A DNA stretch of 49,185 nt from Candidatus Sulfotelmatobacter sp. (GTDB taxonomy: Bacteria; Acidobacteriota; Terriglobia; Terriglobales; Acidobacteriaceae), in NCBI GenBank assembly GCA_030040965.1, contig JASHOT010000108.1, forward strand, positions 1-49,185. The letters are read 5' to 3'. Below the pieces are notes generated by a model. That model made no database searches. It was not told the DNA's origin and worked only from the letters and a program-made list of their open reading frames with translations. Positions 1 to 6,909 of the stretch are shown piece by piece. The position numbers were made by a program, and so were the translations under genes. Within the stretch, counting starts at the first letter, position 1, and each line of letters begins with the position of its first letter.

Positions 1-2217
1 CTAGAGCGTCACCTCCATCTGCAGCTTTTCGATCAAGTCGTTGAGCGCACCTTGCGCCGAATCACGCTTCTGCTGCGTCTCGGTGATTTCCTTGGTTAAC
101 GTCTGGACGTGATCCTCCTGCTCATTCAGTTCACGAACGTAGCGTTCCACCAATGCTTTCTCCTCGGCGCTGCCCTTCAGTGCCTTCATGTTCTCGCGCA
201 GGCGCTTCTGATCTTCTGAGATGGTGTTGACTTCAGCGCGTCGTCCGTTGATGGACGCGTCGAGTGCGGCGATGTCGTTTTTCTGCCGCAAAACCTGTCG
301 CAGCACCTTCTCGACTTCCGGGTTGATCATCTTCTGCTGCAGGAAATACTTGATGTCGTTGTCGACGATGTTGGTGAGCACATACTGATTGACGATCGGC
401 CGATATTCCTTCACGACCAGCGATGCCGTCGCCTTCGGCTCAACTTTAATGCGGAAACGGTGAAACGAGGCGGAGCTCTCGGCCGGCGTGGCGTCGTCGG
501 TGAGTCTCCATCCCTGCCGCGCGGGATGTTCAATGACAACGACACGCGGTGCGCTGTCACGGTTGCGGATGACGTATGTATTCTCGCTGCGCTCCTGCGT
601 GGTCTGCATCATGGTGCCGTGCGCGATCACAACTCGCGTCACGCGCTGATTTTCCGACTTCTGCTTGGCATCGACCACCACGCCGAGATCGGCGGCGTAG
701 GAGAGCAGCCGCTTCTCACCCGGCTTGATCGCATCCATGAGTCCTTCGCCCGCGAAGGCGTCTCCTTCCAGCACGTTGAAGCTGCCGCCGTCGAGCGTGA
801 GATTGCTGGTGTTATTCACCCAAAGCGCGCGCAGAACCGAACTCTCCGAAGGATTCCACACTGAAACTTTTTCGGCGTCGATGCGCGACTGTAGAATCGG
901 CACCAGTGCCGATTGGTTCTTGTGGATGGTCACGCGATCGGACAGTTTGTACTCGAAAAGATCTCCGAGCTCCTGCGACTGGCCAACCTGCGTCGCGCCT
1001 TCGAGAGCATCGGCCACTTCGGTCGCATCAGGACGCGGAACTCCGTCGTTAATCCAGGATTTATACCTTCCGCCGCCGACTCCACCTCCCGTTCCCGAGG
1101 CGACCCGGTTCGGCATCTTCAATTGCAACTGCGCCGCGCCTGTCGGGCCGCCGATCGTTCCGCCCGCCACGCCTCCAGGAACGCCGCCGATCACACCCGC
1201 CTGCTGTTGTGCTTGCGAAACCGGGCCGTTTACAACCTCGGCTTCCATTGTTGCTTCATGCGTCTGCGGCGTGAGCAGCGCATTCTGCGGCAGCCCGACG
1301 ACGGGCCGGCGCGTGTAATACGGTTGCGAAAGTTCCTGCACAAACGATTGCGGCGCGCCCGCCACTAGCGACAACTCGACGTTTTTCCAGTCCTCGCCGA
1401 CGGTGTTATCGACGATGGCCCATCCCTGCAGCAGCGGCTTGCCTTCGTTTGGAACCACGATGCGGTACGTGCTCTTCCACACCGGCACTTCGCTGATGTA
1501 GCTGACCAGCAGATCGCGCTCGCCATTGCCGGCGGTCGAGATCGTCATGCGGCGCACATCCTCGTCGCGGGTTGAGGCGACCAGGCCGAGATATTTGCCG
1601 ACTTCCTCGCCCACTTCCTTTTCGAGCACACGGACCGTCGTCGACGGAGTGAGATCGAACAGATGCACTTCGCCCGAATCGCTGACCAGCGAAACCTGCG
1701 TCAGCCCGATCTTGCCGCTGCTGGCTTCGTCGCCGCCGCCATCTTCGCCCTTGTGCCCGTAAACAATTTCGCGCTCTTCAATGCTCAACAGGCGCCCGGT
1801 CGCAATTTGCGATCCGCTGTGCACCTCGACGCGGGCGCCACGCAGGGCGTCAAGAAACTGCGCGGTCGTGGGATTTTCTCCCACCGGCAGATGCAGCGAT
1901 CCCAGGCGATGTTCGAGCGGCGCGGTCGAGTTGTAGCTGACGCCGGTGATGCGTCCCTTGCCGAGATCGAGCACGGTCAGCGACTTCAGCACGTCGTTCA
2001 GCTGCGCCGTGGTGAAGTCGACGTTCACATCCTGGCTGTCGCGCACGTGGCCGGAGTGCTCGAAATATCCCACCCCATTTTTGTAGAGAATGACGCGCGT
2101 GACCGGCAGGCGCGCCGCTTCTCCGGTCGAAGTCGAAGACGAACCGGAAGAAGATGATTGACTCAAGGCAAACGAAGACACCAGCAGACACACAACGGCA
2201 ACCCGGTGAAGGCGCAT
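1..2217 (-). CDS. Exported DUF4139-domain protein
   Basis: 738-residue protein with an N-terminal signal peptide (MRLHRVAVVCLLVSSFALS) and a Ser-rich linker. It then has the family-typical opening PVTRVILYKNGVGYFEHSG, a central beta-rich DUF4139 region, a Gly/Gln-rich insert around residues 330-390, and a C-terminal coiled coil rich in Glu, Lys and Arg. DUF4139 proteins are widespread envelope proteins with no firmly assigned reaction. The start at 2217 is chosen over an upstream in-frame ATG at 2313 because GGAGGA lies 3 bases before it and the signal peptide follows at once. The stop codon is the first triplet of the window, so the gene is complete. It is transcribed away from the window and no operon partner is visible. 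Confidence 0.85.
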   Translation of the reverse strand: MRLHRVAVVCLLVSSFALSQSSSSGSSSTSTGEAARLPVTRVILYKNGVGYFEHSGHVRDSQDVNVDFTTAQLNDVLKSLTVLDLGKGRITGVSYNSTAPLEHRLGSLHLPVGENPTTAQFLDALRGARVEVHSGSQIATGRLLSIEEREIVYGHKGEDGGGDEASSGKIGLTQVSLVSDSGEVHLFDLTPSTTVRVLEKEVGEEVGKYLGLVASTRDEDVRRMTISTAGNGERDLLVSYISEVPVWKSTYRIVVPNEGKPLLQGWAIVDNTVGEDWKNVELSLVAGAPQSFVQELSQPYYTRRPVVGLPQNALLTPQTHEATMEAEVVNGPVSQAQQQAGVIGGVPGGVAGGTIGGPTGAAQLQLKMPNRVASGTGGGVGGGRYKSWINDGVPRPDATEVADALEGATQVGQSQELGDLFEYKLSDRVTIHKNQSALVPILQSRIDAEKVSVWNPSESSVLRALWVNNTSNLTLDGGSFNVLEGDAFAGEGLMDAIKPGEKRLLSYAADLGVVVDAKQKSENQRVTRVVIAHGTMMQTTQERSENTYVIRNRDSAPRVVVIEHPARQGWRLTDDATPAESSASFHRFRIKVEPKATASLVVKEYRPIVNQYVLTNIVDNDIKYFLQQKMINPEVEKVLRQVLRQKNDIAALDASINGRRAEVNTISEDQKRLRENMKALKGSAEEKALVERYVRELNEQEDHVQTLTKEITETQQKRDSAQGALNDLIEKLQMEVTL

Positions 2218-2429
2218 ATCTCCTCCGTGAAAGAATTGGCCGCGCGAGCGGCCGCGAACCCCGCAAGAAAGGCGACGTTCGTCAGAACAATTTCGCTTTA
2301 AAGAACGCAGCAATCCGCTTCGCTTGCGGGGCAGCTTGACTGTTTGCAGCGATGGCAGTCCCTGCGGACTTTAGACACCTTATGAGGGCATCTTGTGCCG
2401 TGGATGCGGTTCGGGGTGGTGGAAGATGT

Positions 2430-2452
2430 CTGAGTCTAAAGCCTGAGTCTAA
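2430..2452. repeat. Short direct duplication, 10 bp at 13-bp spacing
   Basis: CTGAGTCTAA occurs at 2430-2439 and again at 2443-2452, in the gap between two minus-strand genes. It is one of several short tandem duplications in this window. No function is evident. Confidence 0.5.
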
Positions 2453-2491
2453 GGAATGATCAGTGAGCGACGATCGGGGGGAGTGGCCCGC

Positions 2492-2740
2492 TTATGCCTT
2501 CTTGATCATGCGGCTGAGCCAGATCAGGACGACCGCCCCGAAGATCGAGACGATGATCGAGCCGATCAGCCCGGAACCATGAATGCCGAACAATCCGAGA
2601 ACAAAGCCGCCCACTACACCGCCGACCATGCCGAGAACGATGTCCATGACGGTGCCGTAGCCGCCGCCCTTCATGATCTTGCCGGCCGCCCAACCGGCAA
2701 TCAGACCGATGATGATCCACGTGATCAGACCTGTGAGCAT
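2492..2740 (-). CDS. GlsB/YeaQ/YmgE-family stress-response membrane protein
   Basis: 82-residue, very hydrophobic protein starting MLTGLITWIIIGLIAGWAAG. It has three predicted membrane segments with the Gly-rich pattern of the transglycosylase-associated (GlsB/YeaQ) family, including GGYGTVMDIVLGMVGG, and ends with a short basic tail (RMIKKA). Members are small inner-membrane proteins often induced by stress; a biochemical role is not established. The start at 2740 is preferred over the in-frame ATG at 2797 because GGAGG sits 5 bases upstream and the first membrane helix begins immediately, as in homologues of about 80-85 residues. It appears monocistronic. Confidence 0.88.
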   Translation of the reverse strand: MLTGLITWIIIGLIAGWAAGKIMKGGGYGTVMDIVLGMVGGVVGGFVLGLFGIHGSGLIGSIIVSIFGAVVLIWLSRMIKKA

Positions 2741-2950
2741 ACGACCTCCGTTTTCGACAGAGGATGGAGCGTACGAGAGGTATGCCTTAATTGTCAACGG
2801 CCCATGGGCTCAATTGTCCATGGGCTCAAGGTCTCATTGTGGCAAGTTTTCAAAGTTCTGGCACGGGACCTTGAAACTTTGGCACTATGAAACTTCCCGT
2901 TCGTGTGTGATTAAACCCGTGTGTGATTAAATCGTGGACACGATCATCCC
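2741..2950. other. Intergenic gap with stacked short duplications
   Basis: No coding sequence is supported here. The gap holds a 12-bp duplication (CCATGGGCTCAA at 2802-2813 and 2818-2829), octamer element 1 (2828-2894) and a perfect 14-bp duplication (CGTGTGTGATTAAA at 2902-2915 and 2918-2931). Both duplications have a 16-bp offset. It is AT-richer than the flanking genes. Confidence 0.6.
2828..2894. repeat. Octamer-phased inverted element, copy 1 (shortest)
   Basis: Left array of four 8-bp units (2828-2835, 2836-2843, 2844-2851, 2852-2859), for example AAGTTTTC then AAAGTTCT. An 11-bp spacer follows (2860-2870), then a right array of three units, TTGAAACT, TTGGCACT, ATGAAACT (2871-2878, 2879-2886, 2887-2894). 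The right units are the reverse complement of the left consensus, permuted. This copy is the most diverged of three and has the shortest spacer. The same arrangement is at 4474-4574 and 10757-10860. Confidence 0.6.
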
Positions 2951-3229
2951 ATGTTCGCGCGTAAGATTCGCGTCGAGTACGAAGCCAATGGCCAGAGCCT
3001 TCCCTGCCCATTGAAGTGGCTCGACAGCTTCTCCATGCGCAACTTCACCAATGCCAGCGTTTTCGACGACACCCTTCCCATCGCCGACGGCCAGATGGAG
3101 ATCGGCTCCGGTGTGCCTCTGGACGAGCTCAGGGATTCCATGGAGGACTGGTTCAGAAGAAAAGGGTATCTGGGGAAAGACTCGAAATTGTCACTGGCGG
3201 AGAGCCCGAGCCCGGATCACACTTCCTGA
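2951..3229 (+). CDS. Small hypothetical protein; possible remnant of a REP-type transposase
   Basis: 92-codon reading frame whose third positions are strongly G/C up to about position 3170, as in genuine genes nearby. The N-terminus MFARKIRVEYE resembles the opening of REP-associated (Y1/IS200-like) tyrosine transposases, which usually continue with a YHVMNRG-like block. Here the sequence changes to an unrelated acidic region (ADGQMEIGSGVPLDELRDSM) and no HUH or catalytic Tyr motif is seen. No Shine-Dalgarno sequence precedes the ATG. A weak terminator-like hairpin lies downstream at 3337-3361. It could be a real small gene, or the start of a transposase fused to other sequence. No function is assigned. 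Confidence 0.4.
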   Translation: MFARKIRVEYEANGQSLPCPLKWLDSFSMRNFTNASVFDDTLPIADGQMEIGSGVPLDELRDSMEDWFRRKGYLGKDSKLSLAESPSPDHTS

Positions 3230-3336
3230 CAGTACGTATCCCATTGATCGCAAGCATGATATTTGAGGCCGCGCTGGCAACAGGAAAAATTTATGGCATC
3301 TGCGAGAGTTTTCCTGGAGAAGTCGCTTTAACCACT

Positions 3337-3361
3337 AGAGCGGAAATTTCACGCTCTTTTT
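3337..3361 (+). terminator. Weak Rho-independent terminator-like hairpin
   Basis: AGAGCG (3337-3342), a 9-base loop, CGCTCT (3352-3357), and the T-run 3357-3361. The stem is only 6 bp. It lies about 110 bases after the small frame ending at 3229 and supports plus-strand transcription through that region. Confidence 0.4.
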
Positions 3362-3522
3362 GAAACGCGTGCGCGTTTTTCCAACGCCTGAGATGCCAGT
3401 GAACCCGCTGAGACGAATGAGCATCTTAGTTTTCAGCAGGTTGGGATAGAGCGCTATTTTGGAAGGCGGTTTGCTAGGCAGTAAATGGCGACCGAAGATA
3501 AATCAGGAGAACGGAGGTTCCG

Positions 3523-3780
3523 GTGAACTACAGAGTGACGCTGTCCCCCCCGACAGACGGAACGGGCATCCGGGTTATTATCACCAGCCCAGCTCACGAT
3601 GCCGAGAATCTCCGGATCATGCAGTTCTGGCGGTCGTGGCTGGAATACAACACAGGCGACGAGCGCAAATTTCGTTGGCACCTGAATTGGAACGTGGTTT
3701 TCGGGCTTGCGGTGACAGTAAGCGTTAGTGCTGCGTTTTGGACGGGGGTGGGGTTGCTGATCGCCCACGTCTGGCGGTAG
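3523..3780 (+). CDS. Small C-terminally anchored hypothetical protein
   Basis: 85-residue protein with GTG start. GGAGG at 3513-3517 lies 5 bases upstream, which decides the start. The soluble N-terminal part (about residues 1-55) begins MNYRVTLSPPTDGTGIRVII and contains a Trp-rich stretch (FWRSWLEYNTGDERKFRWHLNW). It is followed by one membrane helix (about residues 58-80), so it is probably a tail-anchored inner-membrane protein. I do not recognise a family. It stands alone and is followed by a strong terminator at 3806-3841, consistent with a monocistronic unit convergent with apt. Confidence 0.6.
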   Translation: MNYRVTLSPPTDGTGIRVIITSPAHDAENLRIMQFWRSWLEYNTGDERKFRWHLNWNVVFGLAVTVSVSAAFWTGVGLLIAHVWR

Positions 3781-3805
3781 CGAAGAGTTTTCTTGCGAAG
3801 AGTGA

Positions 3806-3841
3806 AGCGGGTCTGACGCTAACCGGCGCAGACCCGCTTTT
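3806..3841 (+). terminator. Rho-independent terminator after the small membrane gene
   Basis: AGCGGGTCTG (3806-3815), a 13-base loop, CAGACCCGCT (3829-3838), then TTTT. This is a perfect 10-bp GC-rich stem followed by a T-run, 26 bases after the stop codon at 3780. Confidence 0.8.
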
Positions 3842-3882
3842 ACTTTGCAATCCTGATTTTTTTCTTGGCTATGAACCAGGTT

Positions 3883-3924
3883 TTGTCATCCTGAGCAAGG
3901 CGGTTGATCGCGCAAGGATGACAA
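3883..3924. repeat. Compact TTGTCATCCT inverted repeat between convergent genes
   Basis: TTGTCATCCT (3883-3892) and AGGATGACAA (3915-3924) form perfect 10-bp arms around a 22-base centre. It sits 8 bases beyond the stop codon of apt (minus strand) and downstream of the plus-strand terminator. It shares its ends with the larger elements at 4915-5126, 35054-35171 and 40396-40443. It could act as a terminator for apt, although the T-run is poor. Confidence 0.6.
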
Positions 3925-3932
3925 CCCTTTGG

Positions 3933-4466
3933 CTATTCGTCGTAGTGCAGTAGCGCCATGACGTCGTGATCTTTCAGTTTTTCCCGGCCTTTGAGAAAGT
4001 CGAGTTCGACCACGAATCCCAGCCCGGCGATTTCTCCGCCCAGGGCCTGGGCGAGTTTCACAGTAGCCAACGCAGTTCCTCCCGTAGCCAGCAGATCATC
4101 GACGATGAGAACGCGCTGACCTTTCCGGATGGCATCCTTGTGCACTTCGAGGCAAGCCGTCCCGTACTCAAGATCGTAGTTCTCCTTGATCGTTTCCGCC
4201 GGCAGCTTGCCCGGCTTGCGCACGGGAACAAAACCGGCGTTCAGCCGGTAGGCAAGGGCTGGACCGAAGATAAATCCGCGAGCCTCCATGCCGAGCACGA
4301 GATCGACGGAGCGCGAGATGTAGTACTCGGAAAATTTGTCGATGAGCGTGGCAAAGCCGACTTTATCTTTCAGCAGCGTGGTGATGTCGTAAAAAAGAAT
4401 TCCCTTCTTAGGGAAGTCCGGGACTTCGCGGATGAGCTTCTTCAGTTGGTCGGAGTTCAGGGACAT
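3933..4466 (-). CDS. apt: Adenine phosphoribosyltransferase
   Basis: 177-residue cytosolic purine-salvage enzyme converting adenine and PRPP to AMP and pyrophosphate. Family landmarks are [18 protein letters not shown] near the N-terminus, [18 protein letters not shown], and the PRPP-binding loop [14 protein letters not shown], followed by [13 protein letters not shown]. The length matches bacterial Apt. The start at 4466 ([12 protein letters not shown]) is chosen by family length over an upstream ATG at 4499, which lies inside a repeat element. No clear Shine-Dalgarno sequence is visible. It is the last gene of the minus-strand run efp, acyP, apt. The gap to acyP is filled by octamer element 2. 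Confidence 0.95.
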   Translation of the reverse strand: MSLNSDQLKKLIREVPDFPKKGILFYDITTLLKDKVGFATLIDKFSEYYISRSVDLVLGMEARGFIFGPALAYRLNAGFVPVRKPGKLPAETIKENYDLEYGTACLEVHKDAIRKGQRVLIVDDLLATGGTALATVKLAQALGGEIAGLGFVVELDFLKGREKLKDHDVMALLHYDE

Positions 4467-4473
4467 AAGACTC

Positions 4474-4574
4474 AAAGTTTCAAGGTTGCAAAGTTTCAAG
4501 GTCGCAGTGTTCAGAATTCAACTGCGAAACCGAGATTTTTCTTTGCAACATTGAAACGTTGAAACTTTGAAACC
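4474..4574. repeat. Octamer-phased inverted element, copy 2 (most regular)
   Basis: The left array has four exact 8-bp units (4474-4481, 4482-4489, 4490-4497, 4498-4505), alternating AAAGTTTC with AAGGTTGC or AAGGTCGC. A 37-bp spacer follows (4506-4542). The right array has four exact 8-bp units (4543-4550, 4551-4558, 4559-4566, 4567-4574) of the form TTGAAACN, the first being TTGCAACA. The two arrays are complementary in several registers. The right end lies 9 bases from the acyP stop codon and the left end runs into the apt start region. Confidence 0.8.
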
Positions 4575-4583
4575 TGCTCTTTC

Positions 4584-4883
4584 TTACCACGCTCCTTCTA
4601 TGCGAAAAGAATTGAGTCCATCGACCGGCTTCCCGTCGGAAACTTCGACCGCATCTACGCGGGCTGCCCGCGGGCCTTCCCGCAGCCGCGCATGTAGTCC
4701 GGCGAGTTGATCGCGTGTTCCCTGGGCGAGAACTTCCACGCTGCCATCATGATTGTTGCGCACCCATCCAGCAATGCCGAGTATGTGCGCTTCACGCTCC
4801 ACAAACCAGCGAAAGCCGACACCCTGCACCCGTCCGCGCACGATGTAGCGGCGGGCTTCGACGGATTTTTCCGCAGAGCTCAT
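4584..4883 (-). CDS. acyP: Acylphosphatase
   Basis: 99-residue small alpha/beta enzyme hydrolysing acyl phosphates. The catalytic pattern is intact: YIVRGRVQGVGFRWFVEREA, with the phosphate-binding Arg at residue 25, and GWVRNNHDGSVEV, with the catalytic Asn at about residue 43. The C-terminal half follows the family (VDAVEVSDGKPVDGLNSFRIEG). The N-terminal extension MSSAEKSVEARR is slightly longer than the typical 90-residue protein. It lies between efp and apt on the same strand, but the gaps on each side contain repeat elements, so tight co-transcription is uncertain. Confidence 0.95.
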   Translation of the reverse strand: MSSAEKSVEARRYIVRGRVQGVGFRWFVEREAHILGIAGWVRNNHDGSVEVLAQGTRDQLAGLHARLREGPRAARVDAVEVSDGKPVDGLNSFRIEGAW

Positions 4884-4914
4884 TCTTCTCGCGTCGTCAT
4901 CGTGGGTTGTTGCG

Positions 4915-5126
4915 TTGTCATCCTGAGCGGAGGATCAGCTTCGCGAATGCGAAGCTGATTCGGAGTCGAAGGAACCCTTTCACCTGAATACTTTCCGGGA
5001 ATCTGCTGGGAATTTCAAGCGGAAGAGAACGCCCTGCCACGCCCCTGGCCGCTCATACGGGGTAGGGATCCTTCGACTGCACTGTCGTTCACTTTCAGCG
5101 AACAACAATTTCGCTCAGGATGACAA
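4915..5126. repeat. Composite MITE-like palindromic element
   Basis: The outer 15-bp arms are perfect inverted repeats, TTGTCATCCTGAGCG (4915-4929) and CGCTCAGGATGACAA (5112-5126). A second nested pair is GTCGAAGGA (4965-4973) and TCCTTCGAC (5069-5077). Inside the left half is a perfect 11-bp hairpin, ATCAGCTTCGC / GCGAAGCTGAT (4934-4944 and 4949-4959) with loop GAAT. It occupies most of the efp-acyP gap and carries no coding sequence. It looks like two half elements in head-to-head orientation. Confidence 0.7.
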
Positions 5127-5154
5127 TCTTGCAGGCTCCGTCACGTCACTACAA

Positions 5155-5715
5155 CTACGCTCGCGACAAGTACGCGCCTTCCGACGTATCCACCTTGATC
5201 TTCTCACCCTCGTTGATGAATGGCGGCACTTGCACGACCAGGCCGGTCTCAGTCTTTGCCGGTTTCGTCACGCTCGATGCGGTCGCGCTCTTCAGGCCCG
5301 GCTCGGTCTCAACTACCGTGAGTTCGACGGTTTGCGGCAGCTCGATGCCAACGGCCTTGCCATCGAAGAATTCCACCTTGATCTGCAGATTCGGAATAAG
5401 ATAGTCGACTGCGTCGCCGAGAGTATCTTTGGTCAGGTGCGTCTGCTCGTAGTTCGACGTGTCCATGAAGTAATAGCTGTCGCCATCTGAGTACAGATAT
5501 TCCATCTCGACCTCGTCGACGTTGATCTTTTCAATGGGATCGGGCGAGCGGAAGCGGTGCTCGAACATGGCGCCGGTGCGCAGGTTGCGCAGCTTGGCCT
5601 GGATGAAGGCGCGCAGGTTGCCGGGCGTGCGGTGTTCCACGGAAAAAACACTGTGCAGATCATTGTTGTGCTTGATGATCATGCCGGGACGAAGCTGGGT
5701 GGCAGGGATCGACAT
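5155..5715 (-). CDS. efp: Translation elongation factor P
   Basis: 186-residue, three-domain EF-P that relieves ribosome stalling at polyproline stretches. It opens MSIPATQLRPGMIIKHNN, has the loop HRTPGNLRAFIQ in domain I, and ends with the standard ETGLVVQVPPFINEGEKIKVDT plus GAYLSRA. The loop aligns with E. coli VKPGKGQAFAR, which places Asn33 where E. coli has the modified Lys34 and Pseudomonas has the rhamnosylated Arg32. An Arg lies two residues later (Arg35). AAGGAGAG is present about 10 bases before the ATG. It is the first gene of the efp, acyP, apt run. No EpmA, EarP or similar modification gene is visible in the window. Confidence 0.95.
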   Translation of the reverse strand: MSIPATQLRPGMIIKHNNDLHSVFSVEHRTPGNLRAFIQAKLRNLRTGAMFEHRFRSPDPIEKINVDEVEMEYLYSDGDSYYFMDTSNYEQTHLTKDTLGDAVDYLIPNLQIKVEFFDGKAVGIELPQTVELTVVETEPGLKSATASSVTKPAKTETGLVVQVPPFINEGEKIKVDTSEGAYLSRA

Positions 5716-6032
5716 GCGTAAAAGGCTCTCCTTGACGATGGCAGATTGCAGCGGAGGAAGGGCCAGGCCACAAGTTCCGCTACCATGGCGAAAACGTTAT
5801 TTTACACTGAGCTGAGCAGGAAAAGGAAACCTTGCCGCAGGGGAACTCATCGAAGTGGAAAGTTTTCGATGCCGGTTCGTTTCCTGCAGACCGTAGTCGC
5901 CGAATAGGACTAGAATTTTGTAGTGGGACGAAGTTAGTGCTATGAAAGTCGACCCATAGGGGCCCGAGTCTAGAGAGTTTTTCTTCAGCCAGGCCGGAAT
6001 ATGCCAGGCGGAAAGTTGAGGGGTTTTTCATC
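5716..6032. other. Divergent intergenic region, efp / YtxH gene
   Basis: About 317 bases separating the divergent efp and YtxH-type genes. A run TGTAAAAT near 5807-5814 read on the minus strand could be the efp -10 region. On the plus side, TTGTAG followed 17 bases later by TATGAA is a plausible but unremarkable promoter for the YtxH gene. No coding sequence or long palindrome was found. Confidence 0.35.
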
Positions 6033-6350
6033 ATGCGCATGGGAAGTTATGAATCTTCGGAGAGCGGCAGTCACATCGGAACGGCAATCACATTTCTGCT
6101 GATCGGACTGGGAGCGGGAGCGCTGGCCGGCCTTCTACTGGCGCCCAAGGCGGGCAAGGCGCTGCGCCGCGATCTGAAACGCGGCTACGAAGATGCACGC
6201 GACAAACTCGATGATTGGGCCGACGAGGCAAAGGATCGGGTACGGGGAGCTACGGATCGCGTGCGCGATGTGGCCAACCGCAGCGCGGAAATCGCTGAAG
6301 ACCTGCGCGACAAGGTCGAACCGCTGCGGCGCGCCATCAACCGCGGGTAA
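6033..6350 (+). CDS. YtxH-domain membrane protein
   Basis: 105-residue protein with a short polar N-terminus, a single membrane segment ITFLLIGLGAGALAGLLLAPKAG (about residues 17-39), and a long charged amphipathic helix of repeating Asp/Arg/Lys patterns (KRGYEDARDKLDDWADEAKDR and onward). This membrane helix with the LLAPKAGK junction is diagnostic of the YtxH (gas-vesicle-protein-like) family, which is small, general-stress-associated and of unknown activity. GAGGGG lies about 10 bases before the first ATG; a second in-frame ATG two codons later is possible. A GvpL/F-family gene occurs far away at 28647 but no link is implied. Confidence 0.85.
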   Translation: MRMGSYESSESGSHIGTAITFLLIGLGAGALAGLLLAPKAGKALRRDLKRGYEDARDKLDDWADEAKDRVRGATDRVRDVANRSAEIAEDLRDKVEPLRRAINRG

Positions 6351-6382
6351 TCCAGCGGCCTCGCTCTTGGATTGGAAGGAGC

Positions 6383-6844
6383 TCACATTTGCGGGAATCT
6401 GCTGAACGACTCTCTCAGTGTGCTTCGCAGCTCGCTGCCTTTTTTCCTCAACGTCTCAAAGGTCGCGTCGTCCAGTGAAATCTGCTCTGAGCCCTGCTTT
6501 AACTCGATGGCTTGCTTCAACGATTCCTGGAACGCAAAGTACGAGTCTCTAGACGCATCGCTCAGGAACATACCGCCTTCCTCGAAATACCATCGGCGCA
6601 AGTCCTGAGATAATTGAGTGATAACTGCGGGTGTGACGGGCTCGCTCCTGCCATATTTCGCCAACGGCTGCGACAAAGCCCACAGCTTCTTGAACGCGTC
6701 GAGCCTTTGACGACGCAGCTCCAACTCCAGATCCTTGCGCATATTCCACCGGGCAATGCGATAGGTTACAAAGCCCGTCAGCGCTGCGGCAACGACCGTC
6801 GCACTCGCGGTGAGCGTGGCCCCCAGTGCACTGGCCTCTGTCAT
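6383..6844 (-). CDS. Membrane-anchored hypothetical protein with helical cytoplasmic domain
   Basis: 153-residue protein with one N-terminal membrane helix (LGATLTASATVVAAALTGFVTYRIARW, about residues 6-32), a positively charged stop-transfer region, then an all-helical soluble part rich in Glu, Arg and Leu that ends LRESFSRFPQM. The start at 6844 is supported by AGGAGGAG a few bases upstream, rather than the longer frame from 6913. I recognise no family; related unnamed proteins with this layout are common in many phyla. It follows the TonB-family gene on the same strand, 66 bases away, so co-transcription is possible. Confidence 0.75.
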   Translation of the reverse strand: MTEASALGATLTASATVVAAALTGFVTYRIARWNMRKDLELELRRQRLDAFKKLWALSQPLAKYGRSEPVTPAVITQLSQDLRRWYFEEGGMFLSDASRDSYFAFQESLKQAIELKQGSEQISLDDATFETLRKKGSELRSTLRESFSRFPQM

Positions 6845-6909
6845 GGGGCTCCTCCTCTCGGCGGCCGGGAAGGAACACGTTATCACGACAGGGCAGTGAT
6901 TACGCACGC

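Noticed and set aside
725-1318. 197-codon plus-strand frame (and other frames of 134-164 codons between 460 and 2157)
   Set aside because: Antisense to the DUF4139 gene; no ribosome-binding site, and the composition is that of the reverse strand of a GC-rich gene.
4474-4574. CRISPR array
   Set aside because: Units are only 8 bp, contiguous without spacers, and arranged as inverted arrays; no Cas gene is present.
5780-6040. 86-codon minus-strand frame in the efp/YtxH gap
   Set aside because: It begins inside the YtxH coding start, has no Shine-Dalgarno sequence and no recognisable domain; better seen as promoter region.
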